From contig JAJKFH010004158.1 of NCBI GenBank assembly GCA_023333565.1, forward strand, positions 1,860,001-1,924,000: a DNA stretch of 64,000 nucleotides, read 5' to 3'. Below, one piece after another: positions 14,604-27,247 of this stretch. The notes below the pieces were generated by a model, which was not told the origin of the DNA, did no database searches, and was given only the letters and a program-made list of their open reading frames with translations. The first letter of the stretch is position 1. Each line of letters starts with the position of its first letter. This DNA is from Puffinus mauretanicus (lineage: Eukaryota; Chordata; Aves; Procellariiformes; Procellariidae). Position numbers and translations under genes: made by a program.

Positions 14604-14677
14604 TGCAATTCTTACTCATTCAATGAAGCACTTCATGCGATTAGACCCAGTGAAGCCAATAGCCCTACTCATCCAAG
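14604..14677. repeat. Diverged old repeat, copy 2 of 3
   Basis: This segment aligns along its whole length with 13869-13946 at roughly 70 percent identity, with a short gap. It shares TGCAATTCTTACTC, CTTCATG, TTAGACCCAGTGAAG and CCTACTCATCCAAG. It lies 735 bp downstream of copy 1 in the same orientation. Confidence 0.7.
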
Positions 14678-14933
14678 TAGTAGTTATGCTTCAACACCTT
14701 TTTATTGGCATTAGTGACATAATATAGTAGATTATTTGCCTTCCCCATTACCAGAGAACAAATCATTTCAAGACGTGACACAGAATTAGATTATTGTGTT
14801 AAATACGTGACTCCACATATGGGCTACCTATAGTCTCATTTCCTGTTGCCATTGCCTATAGTTTTCTTATTCATCATTTCAGTTCTGTCCATCCTATCTC
14901 TTAGGGAAACACACGTTGAGAGAGGAGAAAAGG

Positions 14934-14948
14934 AAAAAAAAAAAAAAA
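14934..14948. repeat. Poly-A tract
   Basis: Fifteen A in a purine-rich setting (GAGAGGAGAAAAGG upstream). There is no AATAAA signal or recognisable retrocopy next to it. Confidence 0.85.
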
Positions 14949-15226
14949 GCTCTGTTTATTACCAGTTATTATGGTAAAGAGCTGATAGCTAGGTTGCCTT
15001 AAAAAACTTAAAAATTCTTCATTCAGTTGCCTCATGATACTTTACTGTGGTTGATATTACTTATTTTTACCCTACACTGTCAAACAGACGGAAGAAACCA
15101 AATTATTGTTCACTTTACCTACTTACTGTAAATTTTCAAAAGTTTTTCCGGATCCATTTTTTTTTCTATTTTCACTTGTGCAGAATTTCTTTTGACTTTT
15201 AAGAATTTTGCTCCATCTATGGCTTT

Positions 15227-15280
15227 GCAGACTTAGTTGCAATTCTGTTTTAAGCAGACTTAGCTGCAATTCTTTCTCAA
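15227..15280. repeat. 27-bp tandem duplication, two units
   Basis: GCAGACTTAGTTGCAATTCT (plus GTTTTAA) is followed directly by GCAGACTTAGCTGCAATTCT (plus TTCTCAA). The two units are identical over most of their length. This is a simple local duplication in noncoding DNA. Confidence 0.85.
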
Positions 15281-15310
15281 TTTCATGCCTCACTGAAGTC
15301 AATAGAGCTC
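15263..15310. repeat. Diverged old repeat, partial copy 3 of 3
   Basis: GCTGCAATTCTTTCTCA leads to TCACTGAAGTCAATAGAGCTC, matching both ends of copies 1 and 2 with the middle shortened. It overlaps the second unit of a 27-bp tandem duplication, so part of the similarity was duplicated locally after insertion. Confidence 0.5.
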
Positions 15311-15311
15311 T

Positions 15312-18300
15312 GAAGAGGTACCAAGGGTCAGATGGGAGGATGAAAGGGTGAGTGAGAATTTAAAAATTCATCCTAGAAATTGGTCCCAAACACAGGAAGG
15401 GCAACATAACAAAATTATCCCAATAATTTTTAAAATCCACAAAATTCTGAGACAGATGTTTTTTGAAGTTGGTTTAAGCCTTATATTTAAGTTCACTATA
15501 TAATTTTGTCAACAAAATAAAATGTCATTGTTCCTTACTTGGGGTTATTTGTATTTAAGATTTAGTGTACAAGTCTCAAACACCCTGCATTTGTTACAGA
15601 AGCTGTAGGAACACACTCTGGTATTTCAAAAACACTGCCATGTTTCAGGAACTGCCAAGAATTCAGCTCAAAGCTGGTACTTATACCAGAGAATAAAATC
15701 ATCTGAAGGTTTCCCAGAGCAGCAGGTTCTATTTCAATACGTTAATTTCAGTCACAAGATTTTCATTAACACACTCGTATTGTTACAGGAAGCTAATTTA
15801 TGATTGGAGTATTTTCACTGTCATGCCAACACACCGGAAAACTAAAGCTTCTTTCCTATCCTTTCATTCATTTTTGTATTCCACATAATCTCTAATTTTA
15901 ATATTAGGCAAGGTAAGTTTGACAGACCTCCGTAAAGAACTGGAATCAAGGGTTGCTTTTTCCAAGACACTATAGTTCTCTTTTGAAACAAATCGCTATG
16001 TCAAACAAAGCAGCATATTTTACATCACTGGAGAAGGCTAGGCAAGTTGGGCCTTAGAGTACTTTTAGGCAGGCCTCATTCCACTCTCCAGCTACTTGCA
16101 TTCATCCCTTAGCCTGGGAGGTAACTATATCAGCTATATTTAGCAGTCTACTGCTTGCAGTGTATTTCAGAACAGCCTTTGCTATCCATGAGACTGTAAC
16201 CCCGGATAGAGGTCTTGTGCTGCTTTTTCAACGCTGTTAAAATTTCAAGCTATTAAGTGATCAGCTACAGCTTGGTCTGAAACCAGTGCATGTCCTTCAG
16301 TTCCAGCACTTTCACTGTAGCTAAAAGACATCTAAAACAGTCTGTTACCTTGAGTAGTTCTTTTCCTCACCTGTTATTCACTATGCTGGCAAACAGCTGC
16401 TGATGGCATAGATTTACTGCAGCATTAATGCAGTTTCTTTGCATAATGTTTCCTTCTCTTCCTTTTCTTTGCTGGAGGAAAGCATGCTAAAAATAGAACA
16501 GAGGTGACTCAAGACTTCTGACTGGGATAGGCAAAAACTGAATACTCAGCGGGGAAGGAAAGAACTGAGGGTGGGAGGAAGCTTAATAGACTGTTTTCAT
16601 TGAAAACAGGTATATAGAGGAAAGGGGTGGAGCAGGAATTGAGAACTGTCAGGAGAAATTCTGGAGATTGAGGTTTACTATCGTACTTCTGTGAAATAAA
16701 TATGAGGAAAAAGGCCCTACTCCTTCTTTCCTTCCCACAGCAACTGCTATGCTTCAAACTCCGACCTTTCCCTTGTCAGCTCTAGCAGCCAATTTAGCTC
16801 CTAAGATTTCTAGTCCTGGTAATGGAGACAGCTGAGCCATGGCCATTTTACTGCCCTAGCTGCCAGCTGCCGTAGGTAACTGCCTCTTTTACATTATACT
16901 TAAGGCAGTCATTAAACAAATCTGGCAGAAGCACTTGTTTTTGGAGGCCAGTTTCTATAGCCCTATGAACCAACTGACTTACATCAACAGCATTAATAGA
17001 GTATGTGCTACTCCTTGTCATGTAAGAATTTCAGAATTCTGATACTGTTTTTAACCCTTTTAAAACAGTGTGAAGATTACATCTTTATCACTAGATTTCT
17101 GAGGCTAGGAGACATCACTAATCTTAAATCATTAGATCAAATTTTACTCAGACAGTTTGGTGCTCTCCTGCTCCATAACCTCGTGCTCTATTAGTGATCT
17201 GGGTTTGACTAAAGGATCTCTCAAGAAAATTCTCTGATTTAACCAGAATTCCTCAACAATGGAAAATGTAATACTTTAGCAATATTTTCAGGATTACCCA
17301 GGTCCAGATTTTGATGTTCAAGACAAAGATACAAACACACACACAAAATCAGTAGTTCCATGTAAAAACAAAATCTAGAGGGGGAAAAAAAAAAATCCTG
17401 TGATAACTCTGCAGTGAGACATGGCCCTCTCTTTAAGAAGACACATATGCCTCTACAGAGCTGTGTTGACTCGAGGCACTCTGTCCAGATTCAGATTTAC
17501 ACCCAGATAGATTCAGACCAGAGTCTATCTAGGCCTAGTTTAAGATTGCTTGTATTCTTACTACCTGATTTCACTGTCTTACTGAAACCTGACAAGAAAT
17601 TTAGATATCCACCCTGACATCAATCACAAAAAGTTTCAGACCAAATCCACCTTCCACATGATGCTTAGGGCAATACTTTAACATCAGGAAGCAGTATAAT
17701 TAAAGCTAAATCCCAGATTTCATGTAGTATAGAACAGCAAGCAAATAATCCACATATTTCCTCTTTTCCATAAATGCTTAATTAGAATTGTCAGTGGACT
17801 TTACAAGGACTCAAACCACTGTTCACTACCATGACCTTTTGATAACACAGAACACCTTTGAATTAAGTCTTTTTATCTAACTAGTCACTCCCAGAATACC
17901 AGACAAAGCTTTTCTTGCAAACATCCCTGCCTTCCTGCAATTACAAACATACTTTGAATATTTACAATCAAATCAATACAGCTGTTCACAGTGTGAAGGT
18001 AAGGCTGAGAATAGTTGTTTATAAGATACAGCAAAGTTCCTGACAATTCTTATAACGTTTCCCAAATCATGATTATTAAATGCAGTTACAGTTTGGATTC
18101 TAGTGAGTCTTCTTTCCAGGGTTGTCATGGCCTTCTAAGACCTCTGAGCGTACCTCTGTCCCTCAGCATCACCTTCCATAAAATCCAAGTTGTTTTTTTA
18201 TCTTGTAATGCTATGAGATAGCTAATTATTACTGAGTTAACACCAGTAAAAAGCAAAGACTTTTGGATTAACACTAGCTGATATGGCAACAGAAGTCAGA

Positions 18301-20572
18301 ATACTGCCTTGTTTATTCTTTGTTCAGACTTCAGGGCATTACGCGATGATGTTTGATCCCGATGGAGGATGTATTTTATCAGATACCAGGATTTCCTAAA
18401 TCATTCAACCAGGACTATGAAGGTTTCCTAGTCTGTTCAAAACTGGTACTCTTAATACGTATTTACTGGACTCACATTTGAGCTAGATACTGTGAAAGGA
18501 TTCTCTTCCCACACTCAGCATTGCCAACTGTCACAGTTTTATCAACAGTCTAACAGCATTTAGTATTTTCTCCTGTAGCCCTAGCTCCTGGAGCAATGGG
18601 ACTTTTTTTTTTTTTTTTGTAATGACAGTAGAGGAACACTTGAGTTAGTGCTTTTTGTATTTTCATGTGTTCCTCTAGAGGCACAAAGGCAACAACGCAG
18701 TGTCTTAATGAAAGCTGAGATTTTTAGATGATAAATGGCTGTGGGAACTAGACTTCAAGATAAACAACCAATATAGTGAGATCCATGTTGAACTTGAAGC
18801 CTTGGCAATTCTGGTTATGCAGCTTTTTGTAATTTATTATCCTCTGAGACTGAGTTTCAGTGTTTCTTCCAATAAAACCAAGTTGATAAATTGCATTTTT
18901 AATTTTCAACTGACCTTCTACACTTGAATTTTATTTTCACAGCTTAGTTACAGATAAGAAGCAGTTCACATTACTATTTCTGTTGTCCAGGGAACTAAAA
19001 TCATATTTAATAGATTTTTTCTATATTTCAATATTTCTTTTGGGTCAAAACCAAAACTGTTTAGAAAGTTTTTTCCCAAAAAAACACTTAATCCCATTCT
19101 AGTTACCATTTTTTTGTTTACCCTTTGAATTTGTCTCTAAAGGGAGAAGATCCCATAACCGATAGACCATTTTTATAGTGGGAGAGGGAAGTTCAAATTC
19201 ATTCTCTGCCAGATTCATAACAGAGATTCTCAGCCCTCTTCTGCAGCAGGGACTTAAGCCACTACATTCACTGTCTGTCTTTCACTCTCCCACACTATAG
19301 CCAAATAAAATTTTATTCATGTTCCTCTAAGGAAAATTTTTCAGTGAAACAGATGCAGAAGGATACAGAAGTAAGTATTGGGTTGGGAAAATAATTTCAG
19401 AACTTTCTGAACCTTCTATTCCTCAAAGTTTTGTTATACTTTCCATTTTTAGCAGTTTATAGCATATTTTTTTGAAATAAATATAGCATATTGTAAAACC
19501 AGTTATGAAACCACAGAATGTAGCCTTCAAAACTTCATTCTCTTAAACTGAAGACTATTTAGATTTTTTTTAGAGGGCACTTTACTGTAGCCCATTAATA
19601 TTGGGCTCAAATGAGCCACTGAAATAATACATTGCAAGGTGTAGGCTCTTTGCTGTAGCTGCCCTGGTGCTCGGTCTTAGCAGCTTAAGCTTCATAACCA
19701 GTAGGATTAATGTCAAACAGATCTCAATGAGGCACAAGCATTAACCAAAATCTGGAAGAGCACTCGGTATAGCTATTCCACTCATTCCAGTTCTCTGGCA
19801 ATTCCTGAGCAATGCTTCCAAAACATTGGAGCAGACATGAAGTAGAACTTTTTCTGGTAAGCTATATGGCATCAAGATATTAGCACAAGCATATATTTTG
19901 TGTTCATTAGCTTTTTACAGTTCCGAAGAATCTTCCTATCTAGTAAGATGTCGCAGACATGAAGGCTCATTTTCATCTTTATCAAAAACCTGTTATGTAA
20001 AACTGGAGGAAGGGCTTTAAAACTGATCAGATGAATGAGCTTGTGCTGACCTCTGATGGCTGTGAATGTGTATGATACACAGTCCTGCAATTATTTGCGC
20101 TTCCCTAGCAACCCCAGTGCTCTAATTAAAATAATGCTGACACGACAAGAAAAAAGCTCTTTTGAGATGGAAACCAAATGATTTATAAGGAAATTCAGGG
20201 ATTATTTTTGCTTTGCACCGTCATTTTCCTTTGGAAGCATGGCGAAAATATGTACAAGCCAAGTGCTTGCAAATAAAGTTATTTTGAATGGAAAGTCTGT
20301 TTTTCTATCTTTCAGCTGTTTGGAAATTTTGAGAAAAGGTTTTATTACATCACCTGTCCACCTTATTCTTTCTTTATAAATGAGATTATCTTTCTGATCA
20401 GAGGGCAGAAAACACACGAAACATGAAAAAATTACCGTCAAAATTTTCATGGCTGCTGAGTTCACAATACACCACATAAAAGACCTGATTCCTAGCACTT
20501 CTAAGCTGGGAGGAGCACATGAGCTTAAATCACTGTCAGCATGGTAGAAACTGCCTTGTGATCTTTGGAATG
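15312..20572. other. Noncoding DNA, no gene recognised
   Basis: AT-rich single-copy-like sequence. The minus-strand 146-codon frame starting just inside its right edge (20642-20202) has no recognisable domain and is of chance length. Confidence 0.6.
18603..18618. repeat. Poly-T tract
   Basis: Sixteen T in an otherwise unremarkable noncoding stretch, with no element boundary visible. Confidence 0.85.
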
Positions 20573-20586
20573 GGCCCACGTGGGCC
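20573..20586. promoter_or_regulatory. 14-bp perfect palindrome with an E-box (CACGTG) core
   Basis: GGCCCACGTGGGCC reads the same on both strands and is centred on CACGTG, the class of site bound by MYC/MAX, USF and other bHLH-zip factors. Seventeen bases downstream there is a G-rich run. No start site or CpG island is nearby, so a regulatory role is conjecture. Confidence 0.35.
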
Positions 20587-20602
20587 ACCAAAAAGGTTGG
20601 CA

Positions 20603-20620
20603 GGGGGTGGGGGGGAGGGG
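20603..20620 (+). other. G-rich run, possible G-quadruplex
   Basis: GGGGGTGGGGGGGAGGGG offers tracts of five, seven and four G separated by single bases, enough for a quadruplex if the seven-G tract is split. It lies just downstream of the E-box palindrome at 20573. Confidence 0.5.
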
Positions 20621-20763
20621 AGCAGAGAGAAGCTGCCTTCATTCTGGCAAGATTTTTCTCCCAAGGGTTTGTCCCTGAAGCAAACCCTGAGAATTTCTAC
20701 AGCTTTATCCAGGAGTCTTATTAGCAGCAACTTTCAGCCTCTTAAGTGGAAATACCACTCTTT

Positions 20764-20767
<4 letters not shown>

Positions 20768-20795
<28 letters not shown>
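20768..20795. repeat. Poly-A tract, 28 bases
   Basis: The longest homopolymer in the window. An open frame crosses it and so ends in a lysine run; that frame is an artefact of the tract. No polyadenylation signal precedes it, so retrocopy origin is unproven. Confidence 0.9.
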
Positions 20796-20796
<1 letters not shown>

Positions 20797-23700
20797 AAGA
20801 GTCTTGCAAAGATAGCCTAAACAAGCCCCAAAAGCCTTATAAAAGAGCTTTGGGAATGAAAGAAACAAGTGCCTAGTTCCCTATCTGCAGGAAGAAGCTG
20901 CAAACCAAACATCTACTCAAGTATCTACCAAAGATTGTAGAAAAGAAACCCCCTACATTTTAAGTCAGTCCAAAAGAATCACGTCACAAAACTGCAATGG
21001 CAGAAGTGGAACACATTGTATATAATCAAAATTTCTTGTGCCTTTTTCAAAAATGTACCACTAAGTTTTCAAGAAAATCATCTGGTCACCAGCATATGGT
21101 TCCTTTCTAAAAAACTGCTCTGTAAAAGTGCCATCTGCTCCCTCTATATGTCCAGAGTCACATTTGCTGATGTGGGTGACACGAGATAGAAATTAAAAAG
21201 TGAGGCTTGATGCTCTGTGCTTAACTTGAATGGCTGAGGAGTGAGAGGCTGTATTTCCTCTTGGTATTGCATAGAGCAAGGCAGAGCTGAGGGAACACCA
21301 GGCCACCCATTACAGCACACGATGGGGCATAAGGATGGTCATGAGAAAAGCACTTTGTATATGATAATTTCTTATAACTTCTACCTGTGTTACCTTGAAT
21401 AGACAGAGAAGTTCATGCAGGTGTAATAGAGGAGGTGATCTGGCCTCTTGTCCTGAAGTACTTCTGGTAGCATCAAGAGCTTGTTAAAGTGCTGAGAACC
21501 AATAGTGAACCACCTGAAGCAGCGTACTTGAATATTGACATGTGACCAGTGTCACTCCTGTGCTCCACCTCCACTGCATATGCAACACCCCAATAGATAC
21601 TGGCTGTCCCAGGAAATCTGTTCAATCCCTAAAAAAAAGAAAAGAAGTGATCTATATCAAAGTCTTCAATATTTATAAAACGTTGTTCCTGAACATTTAA
21701 CATCACAGTGTTTGCAGAGATCCAGTAATATGGCATTGGAGCTAAGTAGTGGAATCAGCTATGAACCATTAAACTAATCCTCTGGCATAGTTGGGATTCA
21801 GTGTAGAAACTAGGAGCTCTCTCACTTTCTCATGTTGAGTAAAATGTGGATGTTCAGCGCACTTTTCCTCCTACTGGTTGGGTTTTCATAGAAGATAACA
21901 CCAGGAATATTTAAAATTAAAAGAGAAAGAAAAAAACCTCTTGGTCTCTATAATCAGTTTGAAAATTCTTTGGTCTTAAAGCTGAGTCCAAAGTCATTCA
22001 ATTTGAGAGAAAGATTCCCATTTGTTTTGGCACTGAATCAGGTCCTTGGAGCTCAAAAGCATGGTTGGGAACATGAAACCAGCTACAGAATTTCCATCTT
22101 GTTGGATAGTCTGACTTTACAAAATTTTATTTTGTCCTAACTTCGGAGAAAAATTCATAATTTTGAAATAGTAAACAAACTGGCAATTCTAAATGCCTTT
22201 AATAATTTGATATTAAACCTGAAAATATAGCATAATATTTTATGCTAAAGTCAAAAGAAAAGGAAATGAGAAAGTCAAAAATAAATCAGAAAATGCAAAA
22301 AATTCATTGATTTTTTTGGAAACTTTATAAACACGTCTGTCAACAGTATAGTTGGGGTGGAAATAGTCCTGCAAAAATTATTATTTTGATGAAACTACTT
22401 TTTTCCAAAAGAAATATAAAGGCAGCAGTCTTGGCACAGCAATCCTGATATACTAGACATTGCCAAAAGCCTTTCCTGAATTACAGAGGTTCAGTTCCTC
22501 TGCAGTGAAGGGGCAAGGAGGGTTTTATGCCAACCTCTTGTTAATAAAGCAAGGCCATTAAGAGACTGTTTGGTTTAAATTAGAGGAGCCTCATTACTGC
22601 GCAATCTGACTGCATATGAAGACAGGGACTTTAAAGGTTGACCTTGCCAGTCAGGATCTGAAGCCTTCTGAAAAACTCTTACCAATCACAGCTAGCTGGA
22701 ACCTGATACTGAATAAAGTACTTTTACTCAACAGCACCTCAAGCCTAAAGTGGTCATTGAGAAAAAAAAGAGCTTTGGAGGAAAAACTCCCAGCAAAGTC
22801 ACAGCATCCTCTCTGCACCTATTTCCACCTTCTTCAAGGCTTTTTACACTGCCAGAGAAGCGGGCTTTGGCAAAATCAAGAACCTTGCTTGTCTGATGTA
22901 TCAGAGACTTTTGTGGCATGCTGAAATATCACTGCTTGTGAGCTTTAAATACAAGCAGGTGTGATTCTATGTAAGAAAGGACAGACTAAAGTGGTCATGA
23001 AAGAACATGCTCTTAGCTTACACTACTTAGGTTTTTGAGAGGCAGGTCATATTATGTGCTGTAAATCGAGTGAGAAAATACAGCTGGCTTAGTACAGCAC
23101 AGCACTTGGGTGAAGTCTAAAATCAACAGGAAAAGTACTCATTTGCAGGTGAAGAAAAGGAATATCATGAGTGACTCAAATCACAATTCCTTTTGCCAGA
23201 GAACTGTTGCAAAGTGGTGCCTGGGTGGCACCTGCAGACCTGCTGCTGCACAGACAACAAGCGTTGGTGGCTAGCAAGCCCTTGAACTATAGCCTGCTCT
23301 CACATAGATACATTTCAACATCCAAAATTACACCCATTTCATTTCTTACTTTAATAATAATGGCATGTTTGAGTGTCCTGAGAATACAGTGGGTAAGATA
23401 CATATATATATATACAGTTTAAAATTAAAAGACAGCATATATACATAGACATACAGATACATCATCTGTGTTGGTTTTAATTTCTGCCTTGGCTTGGATT
23501 GTGCCAGGCGGGTGGTGGATTAATGTGGAGCATCGTGATTTAAGACTAGAGATTCAAACGGATGTCTTCAATTACTGGAGTGTCCTTAATACTGAAAATG
23601 ATTTGTACAATCTAAAAAATTAATAAACATGTTGGGTCAAATAATTGCCTGTTCAAATGACTTTTACAGCAAAGTGTCTCAAATGTATTACAGAACCTAC

Positions 23701-25300
23701 AATTCACAGTTCATTTTCTGGGATAATCACACAATTAGCAGGAAAATTGGCCAATTTATCAAAAATTTGATTATGTTTGTGAGCATTATGCTAAATCCAG
23801 CTTCCGCTCACTTGAACTTTGGTTTCTGAACTGCCACTCTTAGCACAGATTAATGCCATTGCAAGAGTGGCTCTGATCAAATCTATACCTAAAACTTTTT
23901 GAAAAAAGATGATAAATTTTGTTTTACCATTAAGTGGAGAAAATAAAACTAAATTCACACTTAATAGAAGATTTTTCAGATTGGTGAGGCAGTAGGCTTT
24001 TCTAATCTATATTGGAAAGGATTGGACACTCATCAACTTCTTCACTCTCTTCAGTAGATGGAAAAATCTTGCTAGTAATATATCTTCTAGAAATACATTA
24101 GAGTATTTGAGCTGAAACACCTCAGGCACTATTGACCTCAAAATTACGGTCAAACTTTGTGCTATTATGAAGTGAAACTATGTGCTAGAAAGTTCTTTAT
24201 AATACCATGGCTCTCTTCAGGGCACTTGATGCAACTTAACTGGAATGTGGGTTGTTGGGAGATATTTCAAGAGAGGAATGAGTAGACAGATGAACTTTTA
24301 GGAAAACAGGCGAGAGATGTTTCCAAGTTGGGGAAGCACAATACACTAAGAGATATAAGTCAGTGTTAGTACCTAAAATGGCCCAGTATAACTTCTTTAA
24401 TAGTATAGTCAGGAAATTCTGGGTGCAGTGGGAATGGAAGAAAAAGTAAATTTTTTTTTTTTTATTTGCAATGTTATACAGACTTTTTGCCATTCCACAG
24501 TGAAATGAAGAAGTGGAGTGGCACAGGAATAGGGTCAGGATCCTGACCTATTCATTCACATTTGACAGAGAACAGAAACAGTTAAAGAATGAAACAGAAT
24601 AGAAACAATTAAACAATTAAGAATCATGAGAAATTGAGTTTGTCTATTGAAGTACAGGGAAGTCAGAAAATCTCAGGCTGCCATTCTGGGATGGAAGGAT
24701 AAATTGTGCAGAGATATCAAATACTGTTCCTATATTAATTACACCTGCTTCAGTGGAGAGCAGATGACGGCGGCACAGGAAGTCCACAGCTGGATAAGCA
24801 CTTTACAAGTAGCTAAATCTGAGCAGGTACCTCTGGTAAGGAGAACAGCAGAATGCCACACACCAGTGAATCAAATTGAAATATACAATTGAGTAATGAA
24901 CCACGAGAAGGAGGAAAATTGCTTGCCTATAGGAAAAGATAAATTACTTCCAAGATAAGTATTGTACCATGAGCATTGTGATCTCCATACTAGCATAACC
25001 TAGGAATGCTGCAGTTAAAACAATTCATTCATTGCTCAAGATGCGCTGTGTTTTAGCTGTGGTAATTAGCATACACAAGGTTGTGTGAGGTTTAAGGGAA
25101 AAAAAGAAAAAGAGACAAAAAAAAAAAAAGACAGCCATGTCAGAGTACTTCAGTTTTACTGTGAGATAAATTTAGCTAAGTCAGCCTTAGGCAGATGTAT
25201 AGTACTGATCTTGTAAACTGGAGTGTCTCGCCTTCACTATGTTTTACCTCAGGAAAGCTAAGGTGTATTAGTTACCCTGAGGTTAAAATGAAGGGGAAAG
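20796..25300. other. Noncoding DNA, no gene recognised
   Basis: A short TA run lies at 23400-23415. Short open frames (at most 102 codons) show no known motifs. No repeat family is recognised. Confidence 0.6.
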
Positions 25301-25321
25301 AAAAAAAAAAAAAAAAAAAAA
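25301..25321. repeat. Poly-A tract, 21 bases
   Basis: Twenty-one A after GAAGGGGAAAG. Another A-rich stretch lies about 200 bp upstream (25098-25131). Both look like simple-sequence expansion. Confidence 0.88.
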
Positions 25322-26818
25322 GAAAGCTGCTTAGCTGCTTCAGCCATGGTGAAGACAAGTAGTCAGTTTAATTTATTGTAAGGTAAGCAGAAAGGTTGTG
25401 CCTAGATAAGAATATAGCACTGGCCTTACGTGCTTAGCCAGAGGCAAGCACCTGAAGTGTCACCTTCCCCTTCGGTATTTGTAGTGACATAATCCACATT
25501 TGTTAGCTTGCTCTAACAACGCATCTGTCTTGAGCAACAAAGTCAAAACCTTCTTCTATTTTGGTTTTGGGGTCAAAGGCAAAGCTTGGAGAAGGTTATT
25601 AACAGAATCAAACATATTCAGAATAGCTGGGAAACCATTCTGTTCTATTAAAAAAATTGGTTTGTTTTTGCTCCCAAATTTCTGAGAGTTTTTCCTTTGC
25701 TTTCAGTAAACATAATGTAGCTACTATCTTCTTCTGTTGAAGCTGTTTTACCTTTCCTTTGCTTTCAACACAAACTGATACATCAATTCCCATTTCTGTA
25801 TCCCACTCCAGATTGCTTCTGAGAATGAAGTTATTTATGCAGGATACAACCTGCACCTTCCTATGAGGTTAGGGATCAGTCCCTCTTCCCCAGGAGCTTC
25901 TGGATGCAAATACCCCCAAACAGCAGCTGTCAGCAATTTCAAAACTGGGTCATTTAAATTAAAGGGAAAAATCCAGGCTTTATAGATTAAAATGGAGACA
26001 AAGTCATGAAATTCATATTAAATATAACATAAAATCAGAACAAGACTAGACCTTTTTTGTAACAATTTGCTGACTAAGGAAGAGTAAAACCTTACATAGC
26101 AGAAAGGCCAGCTTCTCTTAAAAACAGCACACAATCTGTCAGGCATCTCCCCTGAAACCATATAACCTTTTTCTTCTATCCTTTTAGGGGCCTTGTGTTC
26201 AGGTAAGAAGACTCTTTACTAGCAAGTGGGACGTGAGGATTACTCCTATGCTAATAGTTGCATATACGGAGACTGGAATGCCTTTCCAACCGAATTGTTC
26301 ATTGGGTTTGGACTGAGACTACAAGATTTACCTCCTATACATATTGCAAACATTTTTACGTATCACATATCAAAGAGTAATTCTGATCCTCTGCTAGGAG
26401 CTATAGAATTTATGATTAATAAAATTATTCTGCCAATGTAATTTTAAAACCTCAGAAAGTTACAACCTGAGTGGCAGGCATTTAGCTCACAGTAAGGTCT
26501 GTAGGGATGTTAACAAGCTGGCCTAACCCAGCTGGTTCCCTTGTCCTTCCAGCTGTATCAGTTCAATATCAGCTGAACCTTATTTAGAACATAATATTAA
26601 TCTGCTGATGATAGCATATGGGATAAACGCATCACAATCAGAAGCTGTCACAGTCTAAGCCAAATTACCAGGGAAAAAAACCAGCACAGGAATTCAGAAT
26701 ATGGGACTTATCATTATCATATGGAATGCAGCGGTCAAATCCTTAGTGTATGCAAACAATTTGAATATCTCCACCAAAGCAATCACATGTGTCAAATATT
26801 CACAATGGATGTCTGCCA
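25322..26818. other. Noncoding DNA up to the CR1 insertion
   Basis: No feature is recognised. The right edge is the 5' truncation junction of the 26.8-kb CR1 copy. Confidence 0.6.
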
Positions 26819-27247
26819 CAAGCTGGTGAAGGGTCTGGAGTACAAGTCTTATGAGGAGCGGCTGAGGGAACTGGGGTTGTTTAGCCTGGAGAAGAGGAGG
26901 CTCAGGGGAGACCTTACCACGCTCTACAACTACCTAAAAGGAGGTTGTAGCGAAGTGGATGTTGGCCTCTTCTGCCAAGTAACTAGTGATAGGACGAGAG
27001 GAAATGGCCTCAAGTTGCACCAAGGGAGGTTTAGATTGGACATTAGGAAAAATTTCTTTACTGAAAGAGTGGTCAGGCCTTGGAACAGGCTGCCCAGGGA
27101 AGTGGTGGAGTCACCATCCCTGGAGGTATTTAAAAGACGTGTAGATGAGGCGCTTAGGGACATGGTTTAGTGGGCATGGTGGTGTTGGGTTGACAGTTGG
27201 ACTCGATGATCTTAGAGATCTTTTCCAACCTTAATGATTCTATGATT
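26819..27247 (+). mobile_element. CR1 LINE, 5'-truncated 3' end (young subfamily)
   Basis: This is a non-LTR retrotransposon fragment of the CR1 family that dominates bird genomes. It begins abruptly inside the ORF2 C-terminus, where similarity to the copy at 56.3-56.9 kb starts. It runs through the ORF2 stop and a short 3' UTR and ends in the family's reiterated tail (ATGATTCTATGATT). Severe 5' truncation and lack of an obvious target-site duplication are normal for CR1. The 3' UTR (GGACTCGATGATCTTAGAGATC) matches the other young copy closely. It is not autonomous, because the endonuclease and the reverse-transcriptase core are missing. The subfamily name cannot be given without a repeat library. 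Confidence 0.95.
26820..27170 (+). pseudogene. CR1 ORF2 C-terminal fragment
   Basis: This is the C-terminal ~115 residues of the CR1 ORF2 polyprotein, downstream of the reverse-transcriptase palm. Recognisable CR1 blocks, in order, are [23 protein letters not shown], a YNYLKGG block, [29 protein letters not shown] and [21 protein letters not shown], ending at the natural stop TAG after RDMV. The frame is open to the stop. It differs from the copy at 56.3 kb at about seven residues, so both copies are young. The open frame extends upstream to an ATG at 26721, but those ~33 codons are host sequence fused by chance. It has no promoter of its own and no expected product. Confidence 0.93.

Noticed and set aside
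20202..20642. A 146-codon minus-strand open frame.
   Set aside because: No domain, signal peptide or codon pattern is recognisable; frames of this length are expected by chance in 64 kb.
20519..20815. A + strand frame ending in a long lysine run.
   Set aside because: The lysines come from the poly-A tract; it is low-complexity read-through.
26721..26818. Possible host-CR1 fusion exon, because the open frame starts about 33 codons before the CR1 part.
   Set aside because: The upstream codons have no recognisable protein and no splice or promoter evidence; a chance open junction is simpler.
26930..27163. Minus-strand frame opposite the CR1 ORF2 fragment, and the similar + strand frames at 56356 and 57828.
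   Set aside because: They are antisense shadows of CR1 coding sequence; they resemble each other only because the elements do.
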